Assembly: GCA_036941025.1 (NCBI GenBank)
Contig: JAYMNP010000001.1
Span: 2,688,501 to 2,752,500, forward strand
Reading direction: 5' to 3'
Length of the DNA stretch: 64,000 nucleotides
Origin: Lachnospiraceae bacterium JLR.KK002
Lineage (GTDB): Bacteria > Bacillota > Clostridia > Lachnospirales > Lachnospiraceae
Below, piece by piece: positions 43,621 through 51,877 of the stretch. Every line of letters starts with the position of its first letter. The first letter of the stretch is position 1. Below the pieces are notes generated by a model. The model did not search any database and was not told where the DNA came from. It saw nothing but the letters and a program-made list of their open reading frames with translations. The position numbers and the translations under genes are program-made.

Positions 43621-45160
43621 ATTATTCACCGATACACGGTAAAAGTGACTCAAAGTCCCATAGTTATTGTATTTAAGCTGTTTATTGCATTTCATCTATT
43701 AAATGAATAAAAAAAGAGCATCCAGTTGTGGTAAAATTAAGGTGTTCAATGTCTTAATAATCACACAAAAGGAGCCCTTTATGGATATTTTAAACACCTT
43801 ATCACTAAAAAGCAATAGACAGATTAAAATAAATTTTAACGGCGGCGATCTATCCTCCGATGCAGGACTTCTTCTTATAAAAGAATTCGCTGCAAAAATC
43901 GGCTTTGCAAAGCTGATCAAAAAGATATTTAAGACCGATGATAAATCGATCCGCTTCCACAAGGATAACGAAAACCTTATGCAGATGCTCTATCAGATTA
44001 TCTCCGCATATTTTCAAGATGACTGCGCTGACGAGCTAACTTCGGATCCTGTTTTTAATGCCATTCCTGAAAAGAAAAGTCTGGCATCGCAGCCTACATT
44101 ATCAGGATTTTTCAACCGTATGAACGAGGATACCCTCATACAGTTCGATGACATTGATAAAAGCCTCAGGGATATCATCTATTCTATAAAGCGGCCGGAA
44201 CATATGCTTTTTGACTTGGACAGCACCCTGTTTGGCACTTACGGCAAGCAGGAAGGAGAAGGCTTCAACTTCCATTATCAGGCACATGGCTATCATCCGT
44301 TACTGTGCTATGACGGATTGACCGGCGATCTGCTCAAAGCACAGCTGCATGACGGAACACTCCACTGCAGCAATGATACGGATAAATTTATGGAATCCCT
44401 CTTTCTGGAATACATGGAAAGAGGAATAAAAACTTATCTTCGCGGCGACAGCGGATTCTCATCTCCAAAACTTTATAAAACCTGTGAGATGAATGGCTGT
44501 TCCTATGCCATCCGCTTAAAACAGAATTCTTCACTTATTGCCCTTGCTTCGGATAAAGATGAAGATTTGTACAAAGCATCCAAAGAGGACCAGATCAGCT
44601 ATAGAGCAACTTATGGTGAATTCCTGTATCAGGCTGGTACATGGGAATATCCGAGACGTGTGGTTTTCAAAATTGAGAAACCATACGGTCAGCTTATACA
44701 CATGCACACCTTTATTGTTACAAACATGGATATGGAGCCCTGTCAGATCATTCAGTTTTACTGTGGCCGCGGCAGGATGGAAAACTTTATCAGGGAAGGC
44801 AAAAGCGGATTTGACTTTGCCGCTGTCAGCAGTCATTCCAAAGTAGTAAATGCCAACCGAATGCGGATTCACATGCTTGCGTACAACTTATTCAATTGGT
44901 TCAGGCGACTGGTACTTCCGGCAAATATGCGAAAGCAACAGGTTAATACCATTCGATTAAAGCTGATAAAAATTGCTGCGAGAGCAGTCCGTTCAGCAAG
45001 ATATATCACATTCAAGCTGTGCAGCAGCTGTCCCTATAAAAAGGAATTCTACGGGACACTGGAGAACATCCGGCGACTGACCGTACAGTTGGAATAGCAA
45101 CTATTAACGTACCTTGACAGTTCAAAGTAACTCAATCGGATTCCAGGGGGGAAGTCTGCC
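43617..45160 (+). mobile_element. IS1380-family element (ends approximate)
   Basis: It begins where istA breaks off (CCTAAATTATTCACC near 43617) and includes one transposase gene. The right end lies somewhere in 45100-45200; matching terminal repeats were not confidently aligned. The ~130 nt after the transposase contains no gene. Confidence 0.65.
43781..45097 (+). CDS. IS1380-family transposase
   Basis: The product has 438 residues from ATG 43781, preceded by AAAGGAGC. It begins with NFNGGDLSSDAGLLLIKEF, the family's N-terminal signature. The DDE core shows FDLDSTLFGTYGKQEG (Asp), YLRGDSGFSSPKLY (Asp) and GRMENFIREGKSGFDF (Glu). All three acidic residues are in place, so the enzyme looks functional. 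Insertion into istA, itself inserted in an acyl-CoA dehydrogenase gene, makes this the youngest layer. Confidence 0.93.
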   Translation: MDILNTLSLKSNRQIKINFNGGDLSSDAGLLLIKEFAAKIGFAKLIKKIFKTDDKSIRFHKDNENLMQMLYQIISAYFQDDCADELTSDPVFNAIPEKKSLASQPTLSGFFNRMNEDTLIQFDDIDKSLRDIIYSIKRPEHMLFDLDSTLFGTYGKQEGEGFNFHYQAHGYHPLLCYDGLTGDLLKAQLHDGTLHCSNDTDKFMESLFLEYMERGIKTYLRGDSGFSSPKLYKTCEMNGCSYAIRLKQNSSLIALASDKDEDLYKASKEDQISYRATYGEFLYQAGTWEYPRRVVFKIEKPYGQLIHMHTFIVTNMDMEPCQIIQFYCGRGRMENFIREGKSGFDFAAVSSHSKVVNANRMRIHMLAYNLFNWFRRLVLPANMRKQQVNTIRLKLIKIAARAVRSARYITFKLCSSCPYKKEFYGTLENIRRLTVQLE

Positions 45161-45226
45161 CATTTTTGCGGATAACTTGATTGATTTCAAGGGAACTGGT
45201 TCAATGTTTTGTAGTATCAAGCATTT

Positions 45227-45523
45227 CTATATGCTCATGAATAATTCAGGTTTATTTATGTATTCTTTTACGTTTTCTATAATTTTTACACAAGTAGACG
45301 CTTCATAATAATAATTGCGATGAGATTTTTGCAATCCTTTTACAAACTCATTATCATCTTCCAAAAATAGTTTCAAAAACGCTATTGCCTTCGCCAGCCA
45401 ACTATTATATATAGCACTATCTACATATGTTCCGCCCAGCTCGCTATTTCGCATTGTTTTCAATACATTATTTCCATCTTGAATTAAAGCTTCAATCCCT
45501 TGTAAAGCCTTCTCTTTATTCAT
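45227..45523 (-). CDS. Hypothetical helical protein, possibly truncated
   Basis: The product has 98 residues. It is highly helical (KEKALQGIEALIQDGNNVLK, YNSWLAKAIAFLKLFLEDDN) and has no recognised domain. The N-terminal pattern resembles the helical leader of larger defence-associated proteins, but this is only an impression. Its 3' end lies close to the likely right end of the IS1380 element, so the original gene may have been cut. It starts at ATG 45523 without a strong ribosome site. Confidence 0.5.
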   Translation of the reverse strand: MNKEKALQGIEALIQDGNNVLKTMRNSELGGTYVDSAIYNSWLAKAIAFLKLFLEDDNEFVKGLQKSHRNYYYEASTCVKIIENVKEYINKPELFMSI

Positions 45524-45631
45524 TGTTGTTTACCGCCTTTATTTTTGTAAAAATAATTTTTCCTTTTTATAATCTTAAGGCATTATATTGAGGTCATAAC
45601 CAACAATCAGCCTTCATTGCATCAATTATTA

Positions 45632-45961
45632 CTACACCATATTATCCCGATTCTGTCCATTGTAAAGAAACCTTCTAACTTCCATAACCAAATCATTCGG
45701 ATCATCATCAATTACCACATAGTAAATTATATAATTATCCACATAAATACGATAATAAGAATATCTACGCTCCCTGACAGAATGATATGGTTCAAAAGAT
45801 TCAGCCACTGGAAGTCGCTCCATAATAGCAGACTCTACCTTATCCAATAAGTCATTTGCCGCTTTTGGATTCTTCAGTTTCTCTGCAATATAGGTTACTT
45901 TTTCATCAAGATCCTCATAAAAAAGTGGCAGATAGCTCAATCTGTACTTTTTACTGAACAT
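45632..45961 (-). CDS. RelE/ParE-family toxin
   Basis: The product has 109 residues. It has the RelE/ParE fold pattern: YRLSYLPLFYEDLDEKVTYI, then KNPKAANDLLDKVESAIM, and a C-terminal RIYVDNYIIYYVVIDDD, MEVRRFLYNG. It probably acts as an mRNA interferase or gyrase poison held in check by the upstream antitoxin. The gene starts within the last 11 nt of the antitoxin gene, the usual antitoxin-first order. It lies inside the right end of the ICE remnant, where it may stabilise it. Confidence 0.85.
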   Translation of the reverse strand: MFSKKYRLSYLPLFYEDLDEKVTYIAEKLKNPKAANDLLDKVESAIMERLPVAESFEPYHSVRERRYSYYRIYVDNYIIYYVVIDDDPNDLVMEVRRFLYNGQNRDNMV

Positions 45962-46211
45962 TTATCTTCCTCCGTAGTCCTCCAAAAACTTCCTCATGGC
46001 TCATCCTTGTATCATTTTCTGCCGCAAACCTATCTGCTTTATCTAATGCAGCTTCAACACCATCCGTCAACTTTGAATATTCTTCAAGACTAAGCACCAC
46101 CATTGCTCCATATCCGTTTTTTGTTAAATATACCGGTTCACCCGCATTTACAATTTTCTCAATATCTGGGAATTTATTTCTCAAATCTGAAACAGGTCTA
46201 ATCTGTAACAT
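45951..46211 (-). CDS. Phd/YefM-family antitoxin
   Basis: The product has 86 residues from ATG 46211 with AAGGAG upstream. The DNA-binding N-terminus reads LQIRPVSDLRNKFPDIEKI, followed by EPVYLTKNGYGAMVVLSLEEY, the Phd/YefM core. The C-terminal ~30 residues would wrap the toxin. It likely represses its own operon. The 357 nt upstream (46212-46567) contain no gene, only the attR-like repeat and GGTGTAGTAG copies. Confidence 0.88.
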   Translation of the reverse strand: MLQIRPVSDLRNKFPDIEKIVNAGEPVYLTKNGYGAMVVLSLEEYSKLTDGVEAALDKADRFAAENDTRMSHEEVFGGLRRKINVQ

Positions 46212-46533
46212 AAGCGTTCACTCCTTATCAATATTTTATCTTAACTTTATCATTATCCATATTGTACTCTACTATTCCCCAAAAAACAACCACTGTTAAA
46301 AATCTTTCTTCATTAAATTACTATGTATTATGCAAAAATGTAGTTGAATTTTTTAAGGCAAATGGCAGTTCCCTTTCCATGAAGAAAACTGCCACCTTAT
46401 AAACATATTTATTTAGCTATAAGCAATGTCATTTCAAGGCTCTTCCAAAAATGGTGTAGTAGTGGTGTAGTAAGCGCCTTTTCTCTCCGTAAAAGCATTG
46501 GTTTTACAGGCTTTTGTGGGATTCTTCAAGATA

Positions 46534-46544
46534 CTGCCGTGGCA
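46534..46544 (+). repeat. Right direct repeat flanking ICE remnant (candidate attR)
   Basis: CTGCCGTGGCA repeats the 34128-34138 sequence exactly in the same orientation. It is followed here by CTTAATCTTAATCAT; the left copy is followed by TTTTAATCAT at a similar distance. The 12.4 kb between the copies holds the integrase at one end, as expected for an integrated element. Confidence 0.5.
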
Positions 46545-46567
46545 CACGAAAAGTATCTTAATCTTAA

Positions 46568-47515
46568 TCATAATATAAAATCAAAAAGTGTCATCTGACA
46601 CTCTTTACATGAAGCTATTTTTCGTTCCTTTATTACATCATCCGCTCCAATCTCCCCAAAAAGAAGGGGTGATGCCGGATTATGGATCTGTGTATTTTTC
46701 ATAACAGTTTGATGATTATAATTTGCATAACAATACAAACATCCATTTTTACAGGTATTATATGCTCCAATATCTATGCTGGCAATACAGCCACATTCTG
46801 TTCGCTGATTTGGATCTTTGCCTGCAGTTAATTTATATTTTCCAATCCGCTCCAATCTCTCCCTGTCGATACAGTGAGCATGAGAAATTCCTGATTCGTC
46901 AAATTCTATCGCTTCAGCACAGGTGTCTATATAGAAACCATATTCTTTTGCAATATCAGAAAATCTCTGCATCATTTCAAATTGTTGCTCTTCTGTCTCC
47001 CGTTGTATATTTAAAGGTTGCATGTTTCGAACGGTATTCCGATATAAATCCAGAAAACTTATCGTACATTTTTCAGTATAATCACCAAGTTTTGCTGCTA
47101 ATACCTTAAAATATTTGCAGTGATATTCCATGGTATATCTGTCATTGAAGAAAACAGGATCGTACCTCCATATTACTTTTTCACGCCCAATTGCCTGAGA
47201 TAACTTTTGAAAGGCCGGGATAATGATATTGTTTTTTGATGGAATGTCAGGCTCCACATCTCTGTCATATGCATTCAAAGTGAACTGAAAATAATAATTA
47301 TATCTATCCAGTTCAGAGAGGCGACCCAACATTGATACAGGATTTTTCGTCCAGAACACGATTCCATCAACAACATCAGGAGATAAATTTATTCTGCCAA
47401 TCTGATGAATATTTTTAGGATTCCTTACCAGAACAAACCCTTCTTTAAGTCTGTTAAACAACCATTCAGAATAGTATGTTGGAATATCCGTCCTTCGGCT
47501 TGCACTGATTATCAT
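46568..47515 (-). CDS. DUF1848 family protein
   Basis: The product has 315 residues. The N-terminus ISASRRTDIPTYYSEWLFNR is the DUF1848 signature, followed by GIVFWTKNPVSML and VIWRYDPVFF. The C-terminus has a radical SAM-like cysteine set ECGCIASIDIG and NGCLYCYANYN, suggesting an iron-sulfur cluster. The reaction is unknown. ATG 47515 follows GGAGGTGGAAG. It lies just outside the candidate attR and is probably an original chromosomal gene. Confidence 0.85.
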   Translation of the reverse strand: MIISASRRTDIPTYYSEWLFNRLKEGFVLVRNPKNIHQIGRINLSPDVVDGIVFWTKNPVSMLGRLSELDRYNYYFQFTLNAYDRDVEPDIPSKNNIIIPAFQKLSQAIGREKVIWRYDPVFFNDRYTMEYHCKYFKVLAAKLGDYTEKCTISFLDLYRNTVRNMQPLNIQRETEEQQFEMMQRFSDIAKEYGFYIDTCAEAIEFDESGISHAHCIDRERLERIGKYKLTAGKDPNQRTECGCIASIDIGAYNTCKNGCLYCYANYNHQTVMKNTQIHNPASPLLFGEIGADDVIKERKIASCKECQMTLFDFIL

Positions 47516-47636
47516 TCTTCCACCTCCACTAACACAGTTTTTATTATAAACCGTGTGGCTGATAAATACAGGTTTCCATGCGGCCTGCCGACAAACCGGA
47601 TTATAGAATGATTATCATTTTGTTCCTCCTGCAAAA

Positions 47637-48537
47637 TCAGTCAATCGCTTTTATCCCCTGTTCAGACAGTTTTCTGAGATTTTCCAGCATATTATTCAAT
47701 ATTTCAGGAGAATGCCCCTCCCATTTGATTACCTCAGCCACAATCTTCAGAGGGTGTTTCGAGCGACAGGATTTTGTTGGATTTCCTGGAAATTTCCTGT
47801 CTGTAACATTCGGATCATCTTCAAAGTCACCTGTTGGCTCGACAACATATATCCTTTCCTCACCTTCCCCCTCATCTGTCCCGTTAAAATATGTCTTATT
47901 GTTAAAATCATATCTGATCGCATAGGTAATGCCGCCTTCCCCGTCTCTGGTTCCCGGCACCTGCACCACTCCCGTTGCGGGAACCGTAAGGGTAACAGGT
48001 TTATTTTTTATCATGAAAGGATCGCCCAGGGGCACGTCATCCACCAGCACCTGTACATAATCCCCGTCCTCAGCAGCATAATCCCATATTTGCAGCTCCG
48101 AGGTATCCTTCTGTGAAGAATGAACAATGGTATAATCCCTGGCTGGCATCTCCTGGTCTTTCATGAGTATTCTCGTTCCCGCCCCCCAGTTCCGTGGATT
48201 TCCCCTGTTCCAGAGCTTCTGCTGCTACATCGGATGTGTCAACAGTGGAAACGCTGTTCATGGAGCTGATGGCAATCAGTGCTGCTATGGACATTCCCAG
48301 GAATGCCATCCCTGTTCTTTTCAAAATTCTGTTTCTCTCAAATTCTTCCGCCCTGCTTTTTCCGGTATGTTCCTGCATCCTGTGAGTTCCCCGCCGGTTT
48401 TCATTTCCGGTATGTTCCTGCATCCTGTGAGTTCCCCGCCGGTTTTCATTTCCGGTATCATTTTCAGCATAATTTCCGGAATATCTGTCTGCCTGCGTCG
48501 TTTCACTGTTTTCTCTGTAATCATTACCGCCCATCAT
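47637..48537 (-). pseudogene. Single-pass membrane protein split by a frameshift at a G-run
   Basis: ATG 48537 (behind AGGAGGGAAA) opens a frame with an Asn/Glu/Arg-rich repeat, then a membrane segment (GMAFLGMSIAALIAISSM) and the end ELGGG. At a GGGGGGCGGG tract (minus strand, about 48182-48191) the good sequence continues in another frame as MKDQEMPARDYTIVHSSQKD to 47637. The second part is beta-rich (VLVDDVPLGDPFMI, VPATGVVQVPG). It has no ribosome site of its own. The gene is the third of an operon with the AAA gene. The function is unknown. Confidence 0.6.
48361..48450 (-). repeat. Two perfect 45-bp tandem repeats
   Basis: A 45-bp unit is repeated exactly twice, with TCCGGTAT starting a partial third copy at 48451. 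It encodes TGNENRRGTHRMQEH twice in the cytoplasmic N-terminal part of the split membrane protein. Confidence 0.9.
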
Positions 48538-48985
48538 TTTCCCTCCTGAATCCAGCCGGTTTTTTATGAAAATACCAGCACATCATAAGCCTGCCTGCCA
48601 CAATTTCCCCAATCATAAGCAGGATAAATATCCGGTGCCTTTCCTCACTGTATATATCATACCCATAATTCAGAAGTTCTGCCGCTATTGCCAGAACCGG
48701 CATATCCACAGATAAAATCTTCACATAAGGATACAGCCAGGGAAAGATACGGAAACACCGGCGGAATGGAGGAACCAGCATGGTCAGAGAGATTATCAGA
48801 CTTATCGCCATAAACATCTCCAATCCCCCTGTTATCGTTGTATACCCTGTGTGCAAAATTCCCATAATGTCACCGGTTGGCACCAGAATAGCCGAAAAAG
48901 GCAGGATCAGTACTACCCACAGCAGCACAGCCACCGACCAGATAATGGTCGCAAGAAAGGAAAGTGCATTCCACAATGTTTTCAT
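48524..48985 (-). CDS. Membrane protein, four predicted segments
   Basis: The product has 153 residues. About four hydrophobic helices are visible (FLATIIWSVAVLLWVVLILP, LEMFMAISLIISLTMLV, VDMPVLAIAAELLN, RIFILLMIGEIVAGRLMM). It starts at ATG 48985 behind GGGAGGTG, overlapping the AAA gene's stop by 4 nt (ATGA). Its own stop overlaps the next gene by 14 nt. No family is recognised. The context suggests a membrane partner of the AAA ATPase. Confidence 0.65.
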   Translation of the reverse strand: MKTLWNALSFLATIIWSVAVLLWVVLILPFSAILVPTGDIMGILHTGYTTITGGLEMFMAISLIISLTMLVPPFRRCFRIFPWLYPYVKILSVDMPVLAIAAELLNYGYDIYSEERHRIFILLMIGEIVAGRLMMCWYFHKKPAGFRRENDGR

Positions 48986-51730
48986 AACGAAATCACCTCC
49001 CTGATATCCTGTTCCGTAATCATCATCAAATCCTCTGCGTCCATTTCTTCCTCACTGCTCAGTCTGAGGGCCTGTGCGTTCAGAGACTTCTCAAACACAT
49101 TTCTCACAAACCTGCCGTTTCCAAACTGAGGCTGCTTTCTTCCTTCTTCGAATATATGCCTTAACAGAACTTCAGCTTCCGGATGCAGCATATACCCCTG
49201 TTCAGAGTACATCTGTCCTGCGATAGCCATCAAATCCTCCGTTTCATAATCTTCAAATTCTATGATATTGGGAAATCCGGACTCCAGCCCTGCATTCTGA
49301 TTCAGGAAATTCTGCGCTTCCTTACCGAAATCATTCTCACCGCCCTGTGCCAGGGAATATGCTTCGTCTATAAACAGCACACCGTCCGCCGCCCTTTCAA
49401 TTACTTCCCGCGTCTTAATGGCTGTCTGCCCCACATAACCGGCAACCAGACCGGAACGGTCTGTTTCCACCAGCTTATTTGTACGGATTACTCCCATATT
49501 TGCCAGCACATTCGCCACAGTCCGGGCCATCATGGTTTTCCCGGTTCCGGGGTTTCCCATAAATATCATATGCAGTGTCTGGGTGTTATTAATTTTCATC
49601 CCCTGCTTTTTGCGTTCTTCCTGCACTTTCAGACGGGCATTCAGACTTCGGATATACTTTTCATCGATTCCAGTCCGATTACCCTGTTTAAATCCTGTTC
49701 CAGATCATAGGCCTGAGTCTTCCGGGTATCAGAAGCAATGTCTTCCGGTATCAGCAGTATCATATCCTCCTAAGAGACGTCGGAGACGGCAATTCTGTTT
49801 GACTGTCTGCGTACAATTTCTTCCACAAAATTCCGGACCATTCTTCCGTTTCCTGAAGAAGGGCCGGAATGCTTTTTGAGCGCATGTATTTCCTCTCTGA
49901 ATACGGATATGGTCGTATCGGAAAGGCAAAAGCCCTTTTTACTTACCATATCTTTTCCGATTTCAAAAAGTTCCTCCGCCGTATAATCGGGAAATTCTAT
50001 CTGCAGCGGAAATCTGGATTCCAGTCCGGAATTGGCCTTCATAAAATCTTTCATTTCTTTTGTATATCCCGCCAGAATTATCAGAATTTCTTCACGGAAA
50101 TCTTCTATCAGCTTTACCAGTGTGTCAATACATTCCTGCCCGAAGCTGCCGCCGTCGTTTGTAATGGCATAGGCCTCGTCCACAAACAGCACGCCTCCGA
50201 TTGCCGATTTTATCACATTTGAAGTCAACCGCCGTATGGCCCACATATTGCCCCACCAGATCAGAACGGATGACTTCCCGCAGCTGCCCCGAAAAGAACC
50301 CCGATGGCTTTCAGATATTTCGCCACAATCCGGGCAATGGTTGTCTTTCCGTTTCCCGGATTTCCTGTAAAAATCATGTGCATGGAAAGCTCTGCTGTTT
50401 TCAGTCCCCGGCTCTCTCTGAGCTGCTGAACCTTCCGGTTATTTTCCAGATTGAGCACATACTCTTTCACCGAATCAAGTCCGATAATTTCTGACAGTTC
50501 CTGCTTCACCTGCTCAATTCCCGCTTCATCATAGCGTTTTTGGAAATCATTCAGCCAGATTGTCCGACTGTTCTTTATAAAATATCCGTTTTCATATCCG
50601 ATTGCCGCCCGTTCTTCGCCCCTTGCAGGATTTTGCAGACGGTATTCTGCCAGCGGTTTGTATATATTTTCTTCTATATTAGTCTGTAATCCTTTCACAC
50701 CTGAAACCAGGCTGTATTCCTGCCTGAGCTGTTCCGTAAAAGTGTCTTCCGGCTCCAGGCAGATCTGAAGCTGTCTCCTGGTTTTCTTCAGGAATTCTTC
50801 CGCCAGTCCTTTTACCACTTCTCTTATTTTCTCTTCTCCCAGAGGTTCCAGTCGTATGATATCTCCCATTTTTCGTATAAAATTCTGTCCGAGAACCTCT
50901 GTCACCCTGGTTTCTTCGGCACAGGAGGTAAATATAAAATATTTGCCTCTGGCAGACAGCACAATATTCTGCCCTGTATTTCCTGCGGTCAGGCGGCAGA
51001 ATCCTTCGAAAATTATTTTTACAATCGTATCAATATCTCCGGCATTCATCTGTTCAATATTTTCAAAGACAACAATTTCTGTCGGTTCCGCCAGAGCCTG
51101 CCGCAAATCTCCCAAAAACATGATATTATCTGATTTTCCCTGATAAACTGACATATCCAGTTTTGAAATATCCGGACAGGATATCATACCTCTCTGCTTC
51201 AGAAGGCTGCCTGCTACCGCCGCCGCAGTCACTTTGCCCCTGCTTTCTGTTCCGGTAATCAGTATGTTATTTTTTGTTTTCCGCAAATCATAGCCCATGA
51301 CGAAAGGACGTTTGAACGCCTGGCAGAACATTCTCACATCTTCCGGCATACCAATCCAGCGGCTTCTGAATTCCTGCTCGAATCCTTCAAATTTCTGCTC
51401 CGCTCTTTCTGCATTCATTCCGCCGTCTGACGATGCATACAGTCTCTGTTCCATTCTGTGCATATCTTCCGGCGTATAAGTGGCAGTGTTCAGAGCAGAA
51501 TCCATCCTCTGCTGAACTGCTGTATTACCCTGATAGCTCACCCGCCTGTCCGTTTCCGTCGATTCTCTGTTATCTCTCCTTCTGCGTGCAATAAACCCCT
51601 GTTCCCTGACTGCATCCCTTATCTGCAGTTCCGGAAAAAGAAACCTCAGTATATCTGCCATTTTCAGGTTCATTTCTGCTCTCTTTGACATTTTACTTAC
51701 TTTTTGTATGATTCTATCATATTCTATCAT
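48982..51730 (-). pseudogene. Triple-AAA CbxX/CfxQ (EccA-like) ATPase, broken
   Basis: Three frames together encode one ~910-residue protein. Domain 1 is a degenerate AAA (ITGTESRGKVT in place of Walker A, VVFENIEQM for Walker B). Domains 2 and 3 are CbxX/CfxQ AAA with FTGNPGNGKTT and FMGNPGTGKTM, and Walker B VLFVDEAYAI and VLFIDEAYSL. Frameshifts occur near 50285 and 50235, an in-frame TAG at about 49770, and another frameshift near 49660. The true start may be ATG 51691. EccA of type VII secretion is in this family. At present it cannot give a full product. Confidence 0.82.
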
Positions 51731-51740
51731 AAAACCTCAT

Positions 51741-51784
51741 AAAAAGAAAACCACTTTGAACCAATCTGGAACAAAGTGGTTTTC
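51741..51784 (-). terminator. Terminator after leuA
   Basis: AAAACCACTTTG and CAAAGTGGTTTT form a 12-bp stem with CTTTTTATG after it on the minus strand, ~94 nt beyond the leuA stop. Confidence 0.75.
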
Positions 51785-51877
51785 TGGCTGAATTCACACC
51801 TTCTTACGGACTTTGCAGCAGGTGCAAAGTCCTGGGCTGAACTGTCACGGTTTTCTTCAGAAAAACAGGGCTGCTCT

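Noticed and set aside
38772..45160. The three insertion sequences as a composite transposon
   Set aside because: The elements belong to different families (IS1182, IS21, IS1380) and do not share ends, so they do not form a composite.
48361..48458. CRISPR-like repeat
   Set aside because: The 45-bp copies are directly adjacent with no spacers and lie in a coding frame.
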